DNA from: Bin55 sp963667455
GTDB taxonomy: Bacteria; Pseudomonadota; Gammaproteobacteria; Pseudomonadales; Azotimanducaceae
DNA: 64,000 nt
Reading direction: 5' to 3'
Assembly (NCBI GenBank): GCA_963667455.2
Contig: CAXXFR010000029.1
Coordinates: 372,001-436,000 of the forward strand
The translations under genes and the position numbers were made by a program. Position 1 is the stretch's first letter. Each line of letters opens with the position of its first letter. The notes beneath the pieces were generated by a model that saw only the letters and a list, made by a program, of their open reading frames with translations, had not been told where the DNA came from and searched no databases. Positions 17,430 to 27,000 of this stretch are shown in pieces.

Positions 17430-18994
17430 GTATTGAGTTCAATCTTCATGTACGTCTTCATGTACTCGTCCATGGGCTCGGCATAGGCACTTTCGATCAC
17501 TTCCGCTTGACGAAGCGACTCGCTGCTCATTACCTCAAACTCAACAGTGCGCTCGATGCTCAACGGGTTGTTCAGGTATTGAGCCTGATGCTCGTTGGCG
17601 AGTTTGTCGATGAGACGATAGTACGAGAGCCCTTCGCTCTTCATTTTCTCGAGAATCCGTGCCGACGGGGTGTCGGACGGATTCAGAACCTTGGATTTTT
17701 GCTGCTTGAAGGCATCCCCATACGCGTTGGATTTGTGATGCTTGTCCAGCAATCGGCAGATGTTTTCTACATCGTCCAGAATTTCCATTGCCCAAGTGCG
17801 GATTGGGATCTCCACTCCATCTCGACGCAACATTGTTTCCGGATGTCGGCCTTGAGTAACAACGGTCAGCTGATTGTGTTGGGTCTCATCCCAGATTTCG
17901 GGTGAGTCGAGAGGACTGGGGCTGAGCCACGCGTACATCAGTAGAGCATCCAGGAACCGGGCGAGCACACCTTCAATGCCGGTGGGATGGAACGGATTGA
18001 GATCCAGACAACGGACTTCCACATAGTCGATCCCGCCTACATTGAGGGCTTCAATGGGACGACGGCCAGTGTGCGGCTTGGGTTTTGGACGAATCGTCCC
18101 ATACGCTTCGGCTTCGATCTGGATAAGGGATGTAGACAACTGCTTGTAGTCTCCGTTCGCATCCTTCAGTCCGATTTCCTCGTACGGAGGATAGGGTTCC
18201 AACAGAGCTGCCAGCATGGATTCTGTATATGCGGGCATGGAGTTGAAGGAGAAGTAGTGCTTGGCCTGAGCAGAACTCTGATAGCCCAACGGCCCCATTC
18301 GTAGCGATGTTGCGTAGGGCAGATAAAACGTCTCCTGATCCAGAGCTTCAAGTCCATGATCGGAAGTTGAGATGAACGAACCGCAAACAGCTGGAGAGGC
18401 ACCAAACAGGTAAATGGGAAGCCAGGCGATTCTCCTGAAATTTCTGATCAGAGCGAAGTAGCCGGTGTTTCGAAATTCAACATTGTCGGTACATCCTCGT
18501 AGTCGAGCGAGATCTTTCCACATCGAGTCCGGAACCGAGAAGTTGTAGTGCAAGCCCGAAATCGACTGCATGAAGCGACCGTACCGGTGTGCGAGTCCCA
18601 TTCGATAAATGGTCTTCACCCGACCAAGGTTGGACTCACCGTGGATGCCCAACGGAATCGAGGATTCACCACGCAACATGCAAGGCATGCTCGCTGGCCA
18701 CAATCTCTCGTTTTGAAGCACGCCGTAGACAAAGCGATGCAGGTCGTCAAGTTCCTGCAAGCTATGGTCGATGTTCGTGTGGACTCGCGTCACAAATTCA
18801 AGCTGGGCTTCCGAGAAATCCGTTGTGATCATGGGGTGAGTCAAGGAAGCGCCGAGCTCGACGGGATGGGTTTTCTCCGACAGGTAGCCGTAGCTGGATA
18901 TGCGCAGTGCTTCCTTCTCAATTCCATGATTGAGTTTTGTCCAGCCTGCGGAATCGGAGATTCGCCGCAGTGTGTCCAAGAAATCAGTGTTCAA
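17426..18994 (-). CDS. gshA: Glutamate-cysteine ligase
   Basis: The 522-residue protein is the gammaproteobacterial type (about 518 in E. coli). It catalyses ATP-dependent joining of glutamate and cysteine, the first step of glutathione synthesis. Visible landmarks are GIEKEALRI near residue 24, the ITTDFSEAQLEFVTRVH block, SISGLHYNFSVPD, YVEVRCLDLNPFHPTGI and the C-terminal HQAQYLNNPLS. No gshB is visible in the window. It lies 64 bases after pckA and overlaps acpH. Confidence 0.95.
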   Translation of the reverse strand: MNTDFLDTLRRISDSAGWTKLNHGIEKEALRISSYGYLSEKTHPVELGASLTHPMITTDFSEAQLEFVTRVHTNIDHSLQELDDLHRFVYGVLQNERLWPASMPCMLRGESSIPLGIHGESNLGRVKTIYRMGLAHRYGRFMQSISGLHYNFSVPDSMWKDLARLRGCTDNVEFRNTGYFALIRNFRRIAWLPIYLFGASPAVCGSFISTSDHGLEALDQETFYLPYATSLRMGPLGYQSSAQAKHYFSFNSMPAYTESMLAALLEPYPPYEEIGLKDANGDYKQLSTSLIQIEAEAYGTIRPKPKPHTGRRPIEALNVGGIDYVEVRCLDLNPFHPTGIEGVLARFLDALLMYAWLSPSPLDSPEIWDETQHNQLTVVTQGRHPETMLRRDGVEIPIRTWAMEILDDVENICRLLDKHHKSNAYGDAFKQQKSKVLNPSDTPSARILEKMKSEGLSYYRLIDKLANEHQAQYLNNPLSIERTVEFEVMSSESLRQAEVIESAYAEPMDEYMKTYMKIELNT

Positions 18995-19058
18995 TCAACA
19001 GCCCATTACAAGTGGTGCAGTCTTGCATGCACCGACAGTCTGGATTACCGCAAGAAAG

Positions 19059-20555
19059 CTAGTGCGGTCCAGCCTCGACGATGGCTTGCTTAACGTTAAA
19101 TTGAGAAAAGTTCTCGCGAAACTTCGCTATGAGAGATGCACGAGCCGCATCGTACTTCGCCTTGTCAGACCAAGTGTTGCTTGGGTTCAGAACTATTGGA
19201 TCGATTCCGTCCACCTGAGTTGGAATCGTGAGATTGAGTTCATTCAAGTGCTCGGTGGGCACTTCGTCCAGTTCTCCTGACCTAGCGGCTTCAATCAATC
19301 TCCGGGTGTCGGGGATTGAGAAGCGTCTTCCTTCGCCATAGGAACCGCCGGTCCAGCCAGTGTTCACAAGAAATACTTGGGAGTCGTTGGTTTCGAGGCG
19401 TTGCATAAGAAGCTCCGCGTAGGTTCGAGGGCTTCGAGGCAGGAACGCCGCTCCAAAACCTGCTGAGAATGTCGCCGAAAACGGTTCTGTTGATCCAACC
19501 TCAGTGGATCCGATCTTGGCGGTGTACCCCGAAAGGAAGTGATATGCGGCCGCTTCCTTAGAGAGCATCGAAATCGGCGGTAACACTCCACTGACGTCGC
19601 ACGCTAGAAAAATGACGGTTTCCGGTTCTCCAGCGCTATTGCTGAGCACGCATCCCTGGACGTTGCTGCGTGGGTAACAAGCCCGTATGTTCTCGGTTAA
19701 CGAAGAGTCCCTATAGTCGGGTTCGCGCGTATCTCGATCAATAACGACATTTTCGACGATTGCTCCGAAGCGGATGGCATCGTAGATCACCGGCTCGGTC
19801 GCACGACTCAGATTGATGCACTTCGCATAGCAGCCGCCCTCGAAGTTAAACACAGCGCCTTCACCCCAGCCGTGCTCATCATCCCCGATCAACAAACAAT
19901 CCGGATCGGACGAGAGTGTCGTCTTGCCTGTACCCGACAGTCCGAAGAATAGAGCGACTCTGCCGTCGGCATCGACATTGGCCGAACAGTGCATTGGAAG
20001 GATGCCTTCATCCGGAAGCAAGTAGTTGAGCACCGAGAACATTGCCTTCTTCATCTCGCCCGCGTAGCGCATGCCCGCAAGAAGCAACTTGCGATCCGCG
20101 AAATTGATGATCACGGCTGCTTCAGACCTAGAACCGTCTCGATCGGGTAGGCAGACGAACTCCGGTGCGCTCAGGATCTGCCAGACAGGCTTGTTTTCCG
20201 GATTGAACACCTCGGGCACAACGAAGAGAGTTCGCGCAAACATCTGGTGCCAAGCAAACTGGGTGCGCACATGAACGGGCTGGTAATGGGCAGGATGTGC
20301 TCCGACATGCATGACCCCACCATAGCTCTCGCCCTCATCGACGTATGCACTAACACGTGCCCACAGCCGCGTGAACTCAGCTTTGTCAAACGGTTGGTTG
20401 ACAGTACCCCAATCAATTTTCTCGAACGAACTCGGTTCACGAACGATGAACCTATCGCCCGGCGATCTCCCCGTTCTTTCCCCTGTTTGGACGGCAAGCG
20501 AACCGTTCGAGACCAAACTAGCCTCGCCTCGTAGAACGGCGTGTTCAGCCAACAC
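19059..20555 (-). CDS. pckA: Phosphoenolpyruvate carboxykinase (ATP)
   Basis: Gluconeogenic conversion of oxaloacetate and ATP to PEP, CO2 and ADP. The P-loop GLSGTGKTTLSSD is near residues 204-216, the kinase-2 motif LIGDDEHGW follows, and RTGRSPGDRFIV is near 28-39. The first usable start is GTG 20555, giving 498 residues. The frame stays open upstream to the hslR stop, and the codons just before this GTG read YDGLSAAV, which matches the normal pckA N-terminus. No ATG, GTG or TTG occurs in that upstream part, so the true start may be a rare codon (ATT or ATC) or there is an error or mutation. The gene follows hslR on the same strand. Confidence 0.93.
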   Translation of the reverse strand: MLAEHAVLRGEASLVSNGSLAVQTGERTGRSPGDRFIVREPSSFEKIDWGTVNQPFDKAEFTRLWARVSAYVDEGESYGGVMHVGAHPAHYQPVHVRTQFAWHQMFARTLFVVPEVFNPENKPVWQILSAPEFVCLPDRDGSRSEAAVIINFADRKLLLAGMRYAGEMKKAMFSVLNYLLPDEGILPMHCSANVDADGRVALFFGLSGTGKTTLSSDPDCLLIGDDEHGWGEGAVFNFEGGCYAKCINLSRATEPVIYDAIRFGAIVENVVIDRDTREPDYRDSSLTENIRACYPRSNVQGCVLSNSAGEPETVIFLACDVSGVLPPISMLSKEAAAYHFLSGYTAKIGSTEVGSTEPFSATFSAGFGAAFLPRSPRTYAELLMQRLETNDSQVFLVNTGWTGGSYGEGRRFSIPDTRRLIEAARSGELDEVPTEHLNELNLTIPTQVDGIDPIVLNPSNTWSDKAKYDAARASLIAKFRENFSQFNVKQAIVEAGPH

Positions 20556-20663
20556 GGCTGCCGAGAGTCCGTCGTATCTTCTGGGTTCTTGAATTGCTTC
20601 GATGACCGTGCTCGTTGATTGCCCGGATCTGTTAGGTTGGAATTTTAGCGAGTGAGCGTTGGC

Positions 20664-21071
20664 TTAGGCGGAATCGGTCCAGCCAGATTGCTTGAGGCGT
20701 GCCAAACGGCGGCGGTCCGAACGACTCGGTTTTCGGTTGGGCACTGTCATTCCCGTTCGCGCTGCTCGACGTGCTTCCGCCATCTCCTCTCTACTCGAAA
20801 CAGACTCGGTCGTCTCTTCGTAGAGTGTTTGAGCTACGGTTGCCGAACCTCTCCTATCAAGCAACCCCTTGACTACTACGATGACCTGATGAGCTGGAAG
20901 CGTCACCTCAAGCTGATCTCCAACTTTGACACTCCTGGCGGGCTTGACCCGTTCGCCGTTGACGTGGACTTTCCCGCCGACGACGGCATCCTTTGCTTTG
21001 GAACGAGTCTTGAAGAACCGTGCGGCCCATAGCCATTTGTCGATCCGCACTTTTTCGGTGTCTGCGTTCAT
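20664..21071 (-). CDS. hslR: Hsp15-type S4 RNA-binding heat shock protein
   Basis: I chose the ATG at 21071 (MNADTEKVRIDKWLWAARF); an ATG at 21095 would add eight residues. The 135-residue product has the S4 domain (RIDKWLWAARFFKTRSKAKD, then GKVHVNGERVKPARSVKVGD) and a basic tail ending in RRRLARLKQSG. Hsp15 binds 50S subunits carrying stalled nascent chains. Its position directly upstream of pckA is the common gammaproteobacterial arrangement. Confidence 0.9.
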   Translation of the reverse strand: MNADTEKVRIDKWLWAARFFKTRSKAKDAVVGGKVHVNGERVKPARSVKVGDQLEVTLPAHQVIVVVKGLLDRRGSATVAQTLYEETTESVSSREEMAEARRAARTGMTVPNRKPSRSDRRRLARLKQSGWTDSA

Positions 21072-21176
21072 TGGAGAAGGCTGATGCAATGCCACAATTG
21101 AGTTGGACTCATGCTACTGCAAGGTAACAGGTGAAGCATTCCTATACTTAGACGCCCTCCCGCATCAGGTTGTACC

Positions 21177-21725
21177 GTGCTACCCGAAATCCGCGAATCG
21201 AGAGTTGTGGCACACAGCAAGCTCTTTAGCATCGAAGAGGTTGACTTACGCTTTGACAACGGCGAAGAGAGAACGTTTGAGAGACTTCCCAAACGAGGCA
21301 GAGAGGGAGTCATCATTTGTGCCGTAAACGCAGAGCGGGAGTGCGTTCTCGTACGCGAGTACCAAGCGGGTACACATCGATATGAGCTCGTGTTACCCAA
21401 GGGACGAGTTGATCTCGACGAATCTTTCGAAGATGCAGCCAACCGTGAATTGAAGGAAGAAGCCGGATTTGGTGCCCACCAACTGCGTTACCTGCGCGAA
21501 ATGACGATCGCGCCCAGCCACATGGGTTACTCCATTCACGCAGTCCTTGCTACCGATCTCTACCCTGAATCGTTGGATGGAGACGAACCGGAGCCGATGG
21601 AGGTCTTGACCTGGCCGATGAATCAACTGGACGAGTTGTTCGTTTCGGAACGGCTCACCGAGGCGCGATCCATCGCTACACTGACTCTCGCACGGATCGC
21701 TTTGGGATCGTGTGTTACGGAGTAG
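21177..21725 (+). CDS. nudE: NudE-type Nudix ADP-compounds hydrolase
   Basis: A GTG at 21177 starts this 182-residue protein. The Nudix box GRVDLDESFEDAANRELKEE is complete and begins near residue 76. RYELVLPKG before it and MTIAPSHMGYSIH after it fit NudE, which cleaves ADP-ribose, NADH and Ap3A into AMP-containing products. cysQ follows at once, the usual gammaproteobacterial pairing; both enzymes clear toxic adenine nucleotides. It is divergent from hslR. Confidence 0.88.
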   Translation: MLPEIRESRVVAHSKLFSIEEVDLRFDNGEERTFERLPKRGREGVIICAVNAERECVLVREYQAGTHRYELVLPKGRVDLDESFEDAANRELKEEAGFGAHQLRYLREMTIAPSHMGYSIHAVLATDLYPESLDGDEPEPMEVLTWPMNQLDELFVSERLTEARSIATLTLARIALGSCVTE

Positions 21726-21768
21726 CCAGCAACTTCGGAGATTGATTCACATCCGTTCAGGAAGCCAC

Positions 21769-22581
21769 TTGATTGAGGAACTACTACGAATAACACAGCT
21801 CGCAGGACGTGAAATTCTGAATGTCTACAACACAGACTTCAGTGTTGACTCCAAGCGAGATGATTCGCCCATCACTGAAGCTGATCGTCGGGCTCATCAA
21901 GTAATCGTCACGTCGCTTCAAGAACTTGATCCATCCATTCCTGTGCTATCAGAAGAAGCCGAAATCCCCAGTTTTGAAACTCGCTCAAAATGGACTGAGT
22001 ATTGGCTGATTGACCCTCTTGATGGGACTCGAGACTTTGTAGAGAGACTCGACGAGTTCACAGTGAACATTGCATTGGTTCGTGATAGTGAACCAGTGTT
22101 GGGGCTAGTCGGAGCACCCACGTTCAGCACTGTCTACGTCGGCGACGTTGGCGATGGACAGTCCCTAAAGTACTTCTCCAACGGACAAGAACGGATTTGC
22201 ACCGAGAAATTCTCAATCGACCAAGCGACCTTGGTGGAGAGTCGGCACCACACAGGTCGGCAAAACGAACTGATCGTCCAACACTTGGAATCAATTGGAA
22301 TGTCGGTTCAACACAAGGCAGTCGGAAGCAGTCTGAAAATGTGCCTGATTGCCGAGGGAAGAGCCGATCTCTATGTTCGATTCGGCCCAACTTCCGAGTG
22401 GGATACGGCAGCAGCGCAAGCCGTCTTGAACGCTGCAGGAGGCAGTCTGTGCAACTTGAACGGAGAATCGAAACTCTACAACCAACAAGAGAGCGTTCTC
22501 AATGACTCCTTTTACGCCTGTGGCGGTTCACCTGATTTCTGGGCGCAACAAATCCAAACCGCTCTGAAATCTGGAGAGTAA
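21769..22581 (+). CDS. cysQ: 3'(2'),5'-bisphosphate nucleotidase
   Basis: I chose the TTG at 21769 because an AGGAAG Shine-Dalgarno match lies seven to eight bases upstream and the 270-residue product fits the family; a GTG at 21712 overlapping nudE is the alternative. The inositol-monophosphatase fold shows DSPITEADRRAH, LSEEAE, the metal site WLIDPLDGTRDF and the second site SEWDTAAAQAVLNAAGG. CysQ hydrolyses 3'-phosphoadenosine 5'-phosphate, a by-product of sulfate assimilation. A PanE-like gene follows six bases later. Confidence 0.9.
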   Translation: MIEELLRITQLAGREILNVYNTDFSVDSKRDDSPITEADRRAHQVIVTSLQELDPSIPVLSEEAEIPSFETRSKWTEYWLIDPLDGTRDFVERLDEFTVNIALVRDSEPVLGLVGAPTFSTVYVGDVGDGQSLKYFSNGQERICTEKFSIDQATLVESRHHTGRQNELIVQHLESIGMSVQHKAVGSSLKMCLIAEGRADLYVRFGPTSEWDTAAAQAVLNAAGGSLCNLNGESKLYNQQESVLNDSFYACGGSPDFWAQQIQTALKSGE

Positions 22582-22586
22582 ACACA

Positions 22587-23555
22587 TTGCGATTCATCAT
22601 CTACGGAGCCGGTGGTATCGGGGGTTCGATTGGTGCCAGACTGCACATGGCTGGCTTCGAGGTCGTACTAATTGCGCGAGGCAAACACGGAGAACTCTTG
22701 CAATCGAGAGGATTGCGATTCGTCTCTCCCATCCATGACGTAGTGCTTCCGATCCCGTCGATTGATCATCCCTCCCAGTTGGACTATCGAGAGGGAGATA
22801 TCGTGTTCCTTTGTATGAAAGGACAACACACTGATGGTGCTCTGATGGACTTGCAACCATCAGTGCCCGATACGACGCCCATTGTTTGCTGCCAAAATGG
22901 AGTTGCTAACGAACGCCACGCTTTACGACGCTTTCGAAACGTCTACGGAATGTGCGTTCTTGTCCCTGCGGAACACTTGGAACCCGGAGAAGTGGTGAAT
23001 TTTGCAGAGGAGAGAGCGGGTGCGCTCGATGTGGGTCGTTATCCGGAAGGCATCGACGAGACGGCTAAGAAGACTGCCCAAGCGATTGACACGGCAGGTT
23101 TTTCTTCTGTGCCGGATCCAAAAGTGATGCGCCACAAGTACTCGAAGCTGATTAACAATCTCAACAATGCCGTACAGGCGGCGTGCGGATCCGGGTCTCG
23201 AGAACTCTCGGCGAAGTTGCGAGAAGAGGCTTTGGCGTGCTATGCGGCAGCCGGAATCGAGTGTGCGACTGCAGACGAAGCGAGATCGAGGAGGATCCAC
23301 ATTCGAGGAGGTTCGGTGCCTGGGTTCGATCGTCACGGCGGCTCGTCGCTACAAAGCCTGATGCGCAACACGGGAAACATCGAAGCAGATTTCCTCAATG
23401 GGGAGATCGTTCAGCTGGGACGTCTTCACGGCGTTCCCACACCCGCCAACGAAGTTGTGCAACGAATTGGCAACCTGGCCGCTCGAGTCAACAAACCTGG
23501 AGGCTATTGCACGTTGCAAGAACTCGAACAATTGGTCGAAGAAGCCTCTCGCTAA
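22587..23555 (+). CDS. 2-dehydropantoate 2-reductase family protein (PanE/ApbA-like)
   Basis: A TTG at 22587 starts this 322-residue protein. The N-terminal Rossmann fold has GAGGIGGSIGARL (residues 6-18) and VVLIARGKH. The substrate domain has HKYSKLINNLNNAV, containing the conserved Lys and Asn of ketopantoate reductases. The family reduces ketopantoate with NADPH in pantothenate synthesis, but many paralogues act on other 2-oxoacids. No panB or panC is nearby, so the specific role is uncertain. It abuts the next gene without a gap. Confidence 0.8.
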   Translation: MRFIIYGAGGIGGSIGARLHMAGFEVVLIARGKHGELLQSRGLRFVSPIHDVVLPIPSIDHPSQLDYREGDIVFLCMKGQHTDGALMDLQPSVPDTTPIVCCQNGVANERHALRRFRNVYGMCVLVPAEHLEPGEVVNFAEERAGALDVGRYPEGIDETAKKTAQAIDTAGFSSVPDPKVMRHKYSKLINNLNNAVQAACGSGSRELSAKLREEALACYAAAGIECATADEARSRRIHIRGGSVPGFDRHGGSSLQSLMRNTGNIEADFLNGEIVQLGRLHGVPTPANEVVQRIGNLAARVNKPGGYCTLQELEQLVEEASR

Positions 23556-24008
23556 ATGCGCTGCTTCATCGGATCATTCCTCCCGCCAGCGATCCAGCAA
23601 GAACTTCACTCCCACAAACCCGGTCTTAAGGGCGTGCGATGGACGAAGCACGATCGCTATCACTTAACCTTCGAGTTTCATGCCGATGTGGATCCGGAGT
23701 GTGTTCCCGACTTACTGCATCGGGTAGCGGAGCTTCGCAAGTCGTTCCCAGTTACTTGTAAGGCATCGGAGTGGAGTGGTTTTCCTCGACCCAATCGGGC
23801 ACGCGTGATCATTGCTCGAATCGAAATGGCGAAGCGAATGAAGTCCTTGTTGGGAGTTGACGACTTTCAACCTCATGTCACGGTCGGGTATGCGAGGCAA
23901 CGTTACGTTCGCGTTCCACCGACGAAACTACAGATAGAGTTTGTTCTCGATGAAGTCTGCTTGGTGGAATCGCTCAATGGGCAGTACAAACTCGTTACCG
24001 AGGCCTAG
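23556..24008 (+). CDS. 2H phosphoesterase, RNA 2',3'-cyclic phosphodiesterase (ThpR-like)
   Basis: The 150-residue protein starts right after the PanE-like stop. It has the two HxTx motifs of 2H phosphoesterases: HLTF near residue 36 and HVTV near residue 107. MRCFIGSFLPP is the usual N-terminus (RxFIAlxlP) of bacterial 2'-5' RNA ligase-like proteins. At 150 residues it is slightly shorter than ThpR (about 176). The family hydrolyses RNA 2',3'-cyclic phosphates. Confidence 0.82.
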   Translation: MRCFIGSFLPPAIQQELHSHKPGLKGVRWTKHDRYHLTFEFHADVDPECVPDLLHRVAELRKSFPVTCKASEWSGFPRPNRARVIIARIEMAKRMKSLLGVDDFQPHVTVGYARQRYVRVPPTKLQIEFVLDEVCLVESLNGQYKLVTEA

Positions 24009-24021
24009 ACATCCGGTACCT

Positions 24022-27000
24022 CTACTCCAAGACTGATGAGCCTGAGAAATACCTTTCAGCTTCTCGAAATGCATCAATTCCAACTGTCTCGCCAATTTGC
24101 CTGCCCGCTATGTCGTCGTATGGATGGTGGATTCCGCCCCAGATTCGGGACAACGCACACTGATCAGCGGCGTCTTTGTAGGTTGCCCACTGAAGAATGA
24201 TCGCTTCGCTCGGCCCGCGTTCAAACTTGAGAAACGTGTCCTTGGGAATCTCAAATCCACTCATACCACCGGGAAAGAACTCGGAACCAGTCAGCAACGC
24301 AAGCACTTCAGCTGCGGCTCTTGAATAGGTTGAGTGGCCGGAGACGTATCCAGCAAACGGCGGCGTCACGAATGAGGGTCGCTGATACGGCCACCAGTTT
24401 TCCGCGCGAATCCAACCCACTCCAGCAATATCAGCCTTCACATCAGGGACATGATCAGGTCCTCGCCAAGCCTTCACCTTGATCTTGCCGATGTGTTCGC
24501 CGGAATCCCCAGCCAAGGAATCGCCTGACTCGATCAGCTCGATGAACCCTTCTGTCAGCTGAATCCCCATCCGGTCGTAGTGGTCAAGTTCGGGATTGGA
24601 ACTTTGACCTCGATCAGCCATGCCGCGAATGGCCGAAATGGGACGTATGTAGTCGTACCAACCTTTGATGCTCCATGCTGCAATGGCGGCATCGTGCATC
24701 GCCCCGCCCAGCGCAAAGTACGCCTTGATGTCCCACTCAAGCGGATTAAGTGGAATGCCTGTATTCCCGAATGATCGGGTCGTTTCGGGGTGATCAGAGA
24801 CTTCATTCAAAATGACGAACCAGTGTCCGGGCGGGGTCTCTGATTCCGGTCCATCTGCCCAAAATTCTGCCAAGACACGTGTGTAGTCGCCTAGTCGAAC
24901 TTCCTGCTTGACGTACGGCAACCCGGAGGCGGGGTTGATCTCGTGTCCAAGATTGACCTCAGAAGACAAGGGATCTTCGTAGAAAGACTTGTACTCCTCG
25001 AAGGTGGTTGGATATGACTGCAAGTTTCCGATGTTTCCGGGACTAATGTCAATGGAGACTCCATCTGAAGCATCAAGCTGAGCCGACCAGATCGACACTA
25101 GTTCAAAACCCCAGCGATACTGTTCGGATCTCATGCTGTCGATGAATGGTGGCACTCCCGGATCGTGATATAGCCAGTACTCGTAACCGTCTCGTTCGTA
25201 AGTCGTGAGATCAGCTTCGTGCAATGCAAACGGAACAACCGCACCCCACTCCGCTCCGATAAACGCTGGCTCCGACGTGCTTGGATTGCCGGACTGATCG
25301 ATGAATTCCACAAGCGAGAGAGGCTGCCAGCGATTGAGGTCGTTAAGATTCGGATTGCCTGGCTTCTCGGGTTGAAGCGCGTCATTGGCGGGACGGTAGA
25401 AGACGTTGGCGTAGTCCAAATGCTCGTTCGCACCGTCGTTAAAGCCGAGTCGGATATAGCAATCAGCGATGTGGTTTCCCAGAGCGGCCGCATTGCTACG
25501 ACTACTACTTTGCTTCAAATTTGCCAAGTCATAGCCAAGATAGTCCATAAGCACATCTGCATCACGCACGATTGCGGCTCGACCCGGAGATCGAGAGAAC
25601 CTATGGAGTAGCAAGCGATACGCCGCATAGCTGACCGCTTCCTCTTGCCAAGCTTCAATGTCGTCGGGTTCTTCGCCCAACGGATCGAACGCACAGTCGA
25701 TACCCGCTTTGTTGCGACCCAACAGCCAAGGACTCTCGACTTTGGCGTAGGCCGACCATGCGTCGTACATGGCCGCTGAGATATGGAACAGGTTCCGAGC
25801 GTGGACCGGTGGCCGAGCATAGTCGTTGCGGATTGCCTGCAACAAGACATCCATCCACAGCCGAGCAGGGGAAGTCCCTTCCCCGATGGAGGTCACAGGA
25901 AGAAAGTTGGCGGTGACCGTAGTGGATGTATCCGGCATGCTGAACTCGGTTAGCGATGCCGTCCTATCGGCGAAATTGCCTCCATTGCTCGATGTCCAGT
26001 GACTGAAGCGATAGCCTTGCGGTGCAATTCCACTAGAGAGTCGCACCGACTCACCTAGTTCGTAGCTACCTGAACCGGATCCGTCCACAACGTGGAGTGT
26101 CCGAATACCAGATTCGGGTTGCTCGATTCTGACGGTTTGATTGGCACTAACGCCGTACACCGTTGTCGTGGTGCGGTGTCGGTCCGGCCACGTGACCTCA
26201 ATGGATTCGACCCAGTCGTCGGATCCCAATCCAAAGTGCGCATCGGTTGTGCTCTGTGCGAGGTATCCGGTCCCCAACACGACCTCGTGCATCTGCGAGC
26301 CACCTGCCGAAGTTACGACAATTCTTGCTCCTACCGCTAGAGGATTGCCGGGAAGACCTTCGAGTTTGACTACCAGATAGTGATTGCCGTTGTCGCTGTT
26401 GTTTCGATAAACGGTCGGGGACTTTCGATTGTTCGCAATAAAGATGTCGATCTTGCCGTCGTCGTTGTAGTCGAAACACAGCACACCTCGGCCCTGCTCA
26501 TCGTGATCAACGCCCAATTGTTCCGATGACTCTCGAAATGTGCCGCTCGAACTTCCCATATAGAGAACGGAACGATCATCTTCAAACACCGCGGATCCGT
26601 TGGTATGGAACAGGTCCAACCAACCGTCGTTGTCGAAGTCGGCAAAACAACTACCCCAACCCCAACCTCCAAATCGAACGTTGGCGACGCTTGTTACATC
26701 CTGGAAGTCTCCACTTCCATCGCTGTTTCGGTAGAGCCGATTGCCATCGAATAGATCACCGAATTGCTGTGGGTCGCCCCAGATGCTGGAGACAAACCAA
26801 TCCAAGTCTCCATCTCGGTCGTAGTCGGCAACAGCTGCACCCATGCCGTTCCTGTCGCTAATCTGATCAGTCGTGATGTCCTCGAAAGTTCTTCCTTCAA
26901 TGTTCCGAAGAACTTGGCTTGAAGAGAAATCACCCGCCATGAGCAGATCGGGAAATCCGTCCGAATCGATGTCTGCGAAGATGGGCGTGAATGATTGTTC

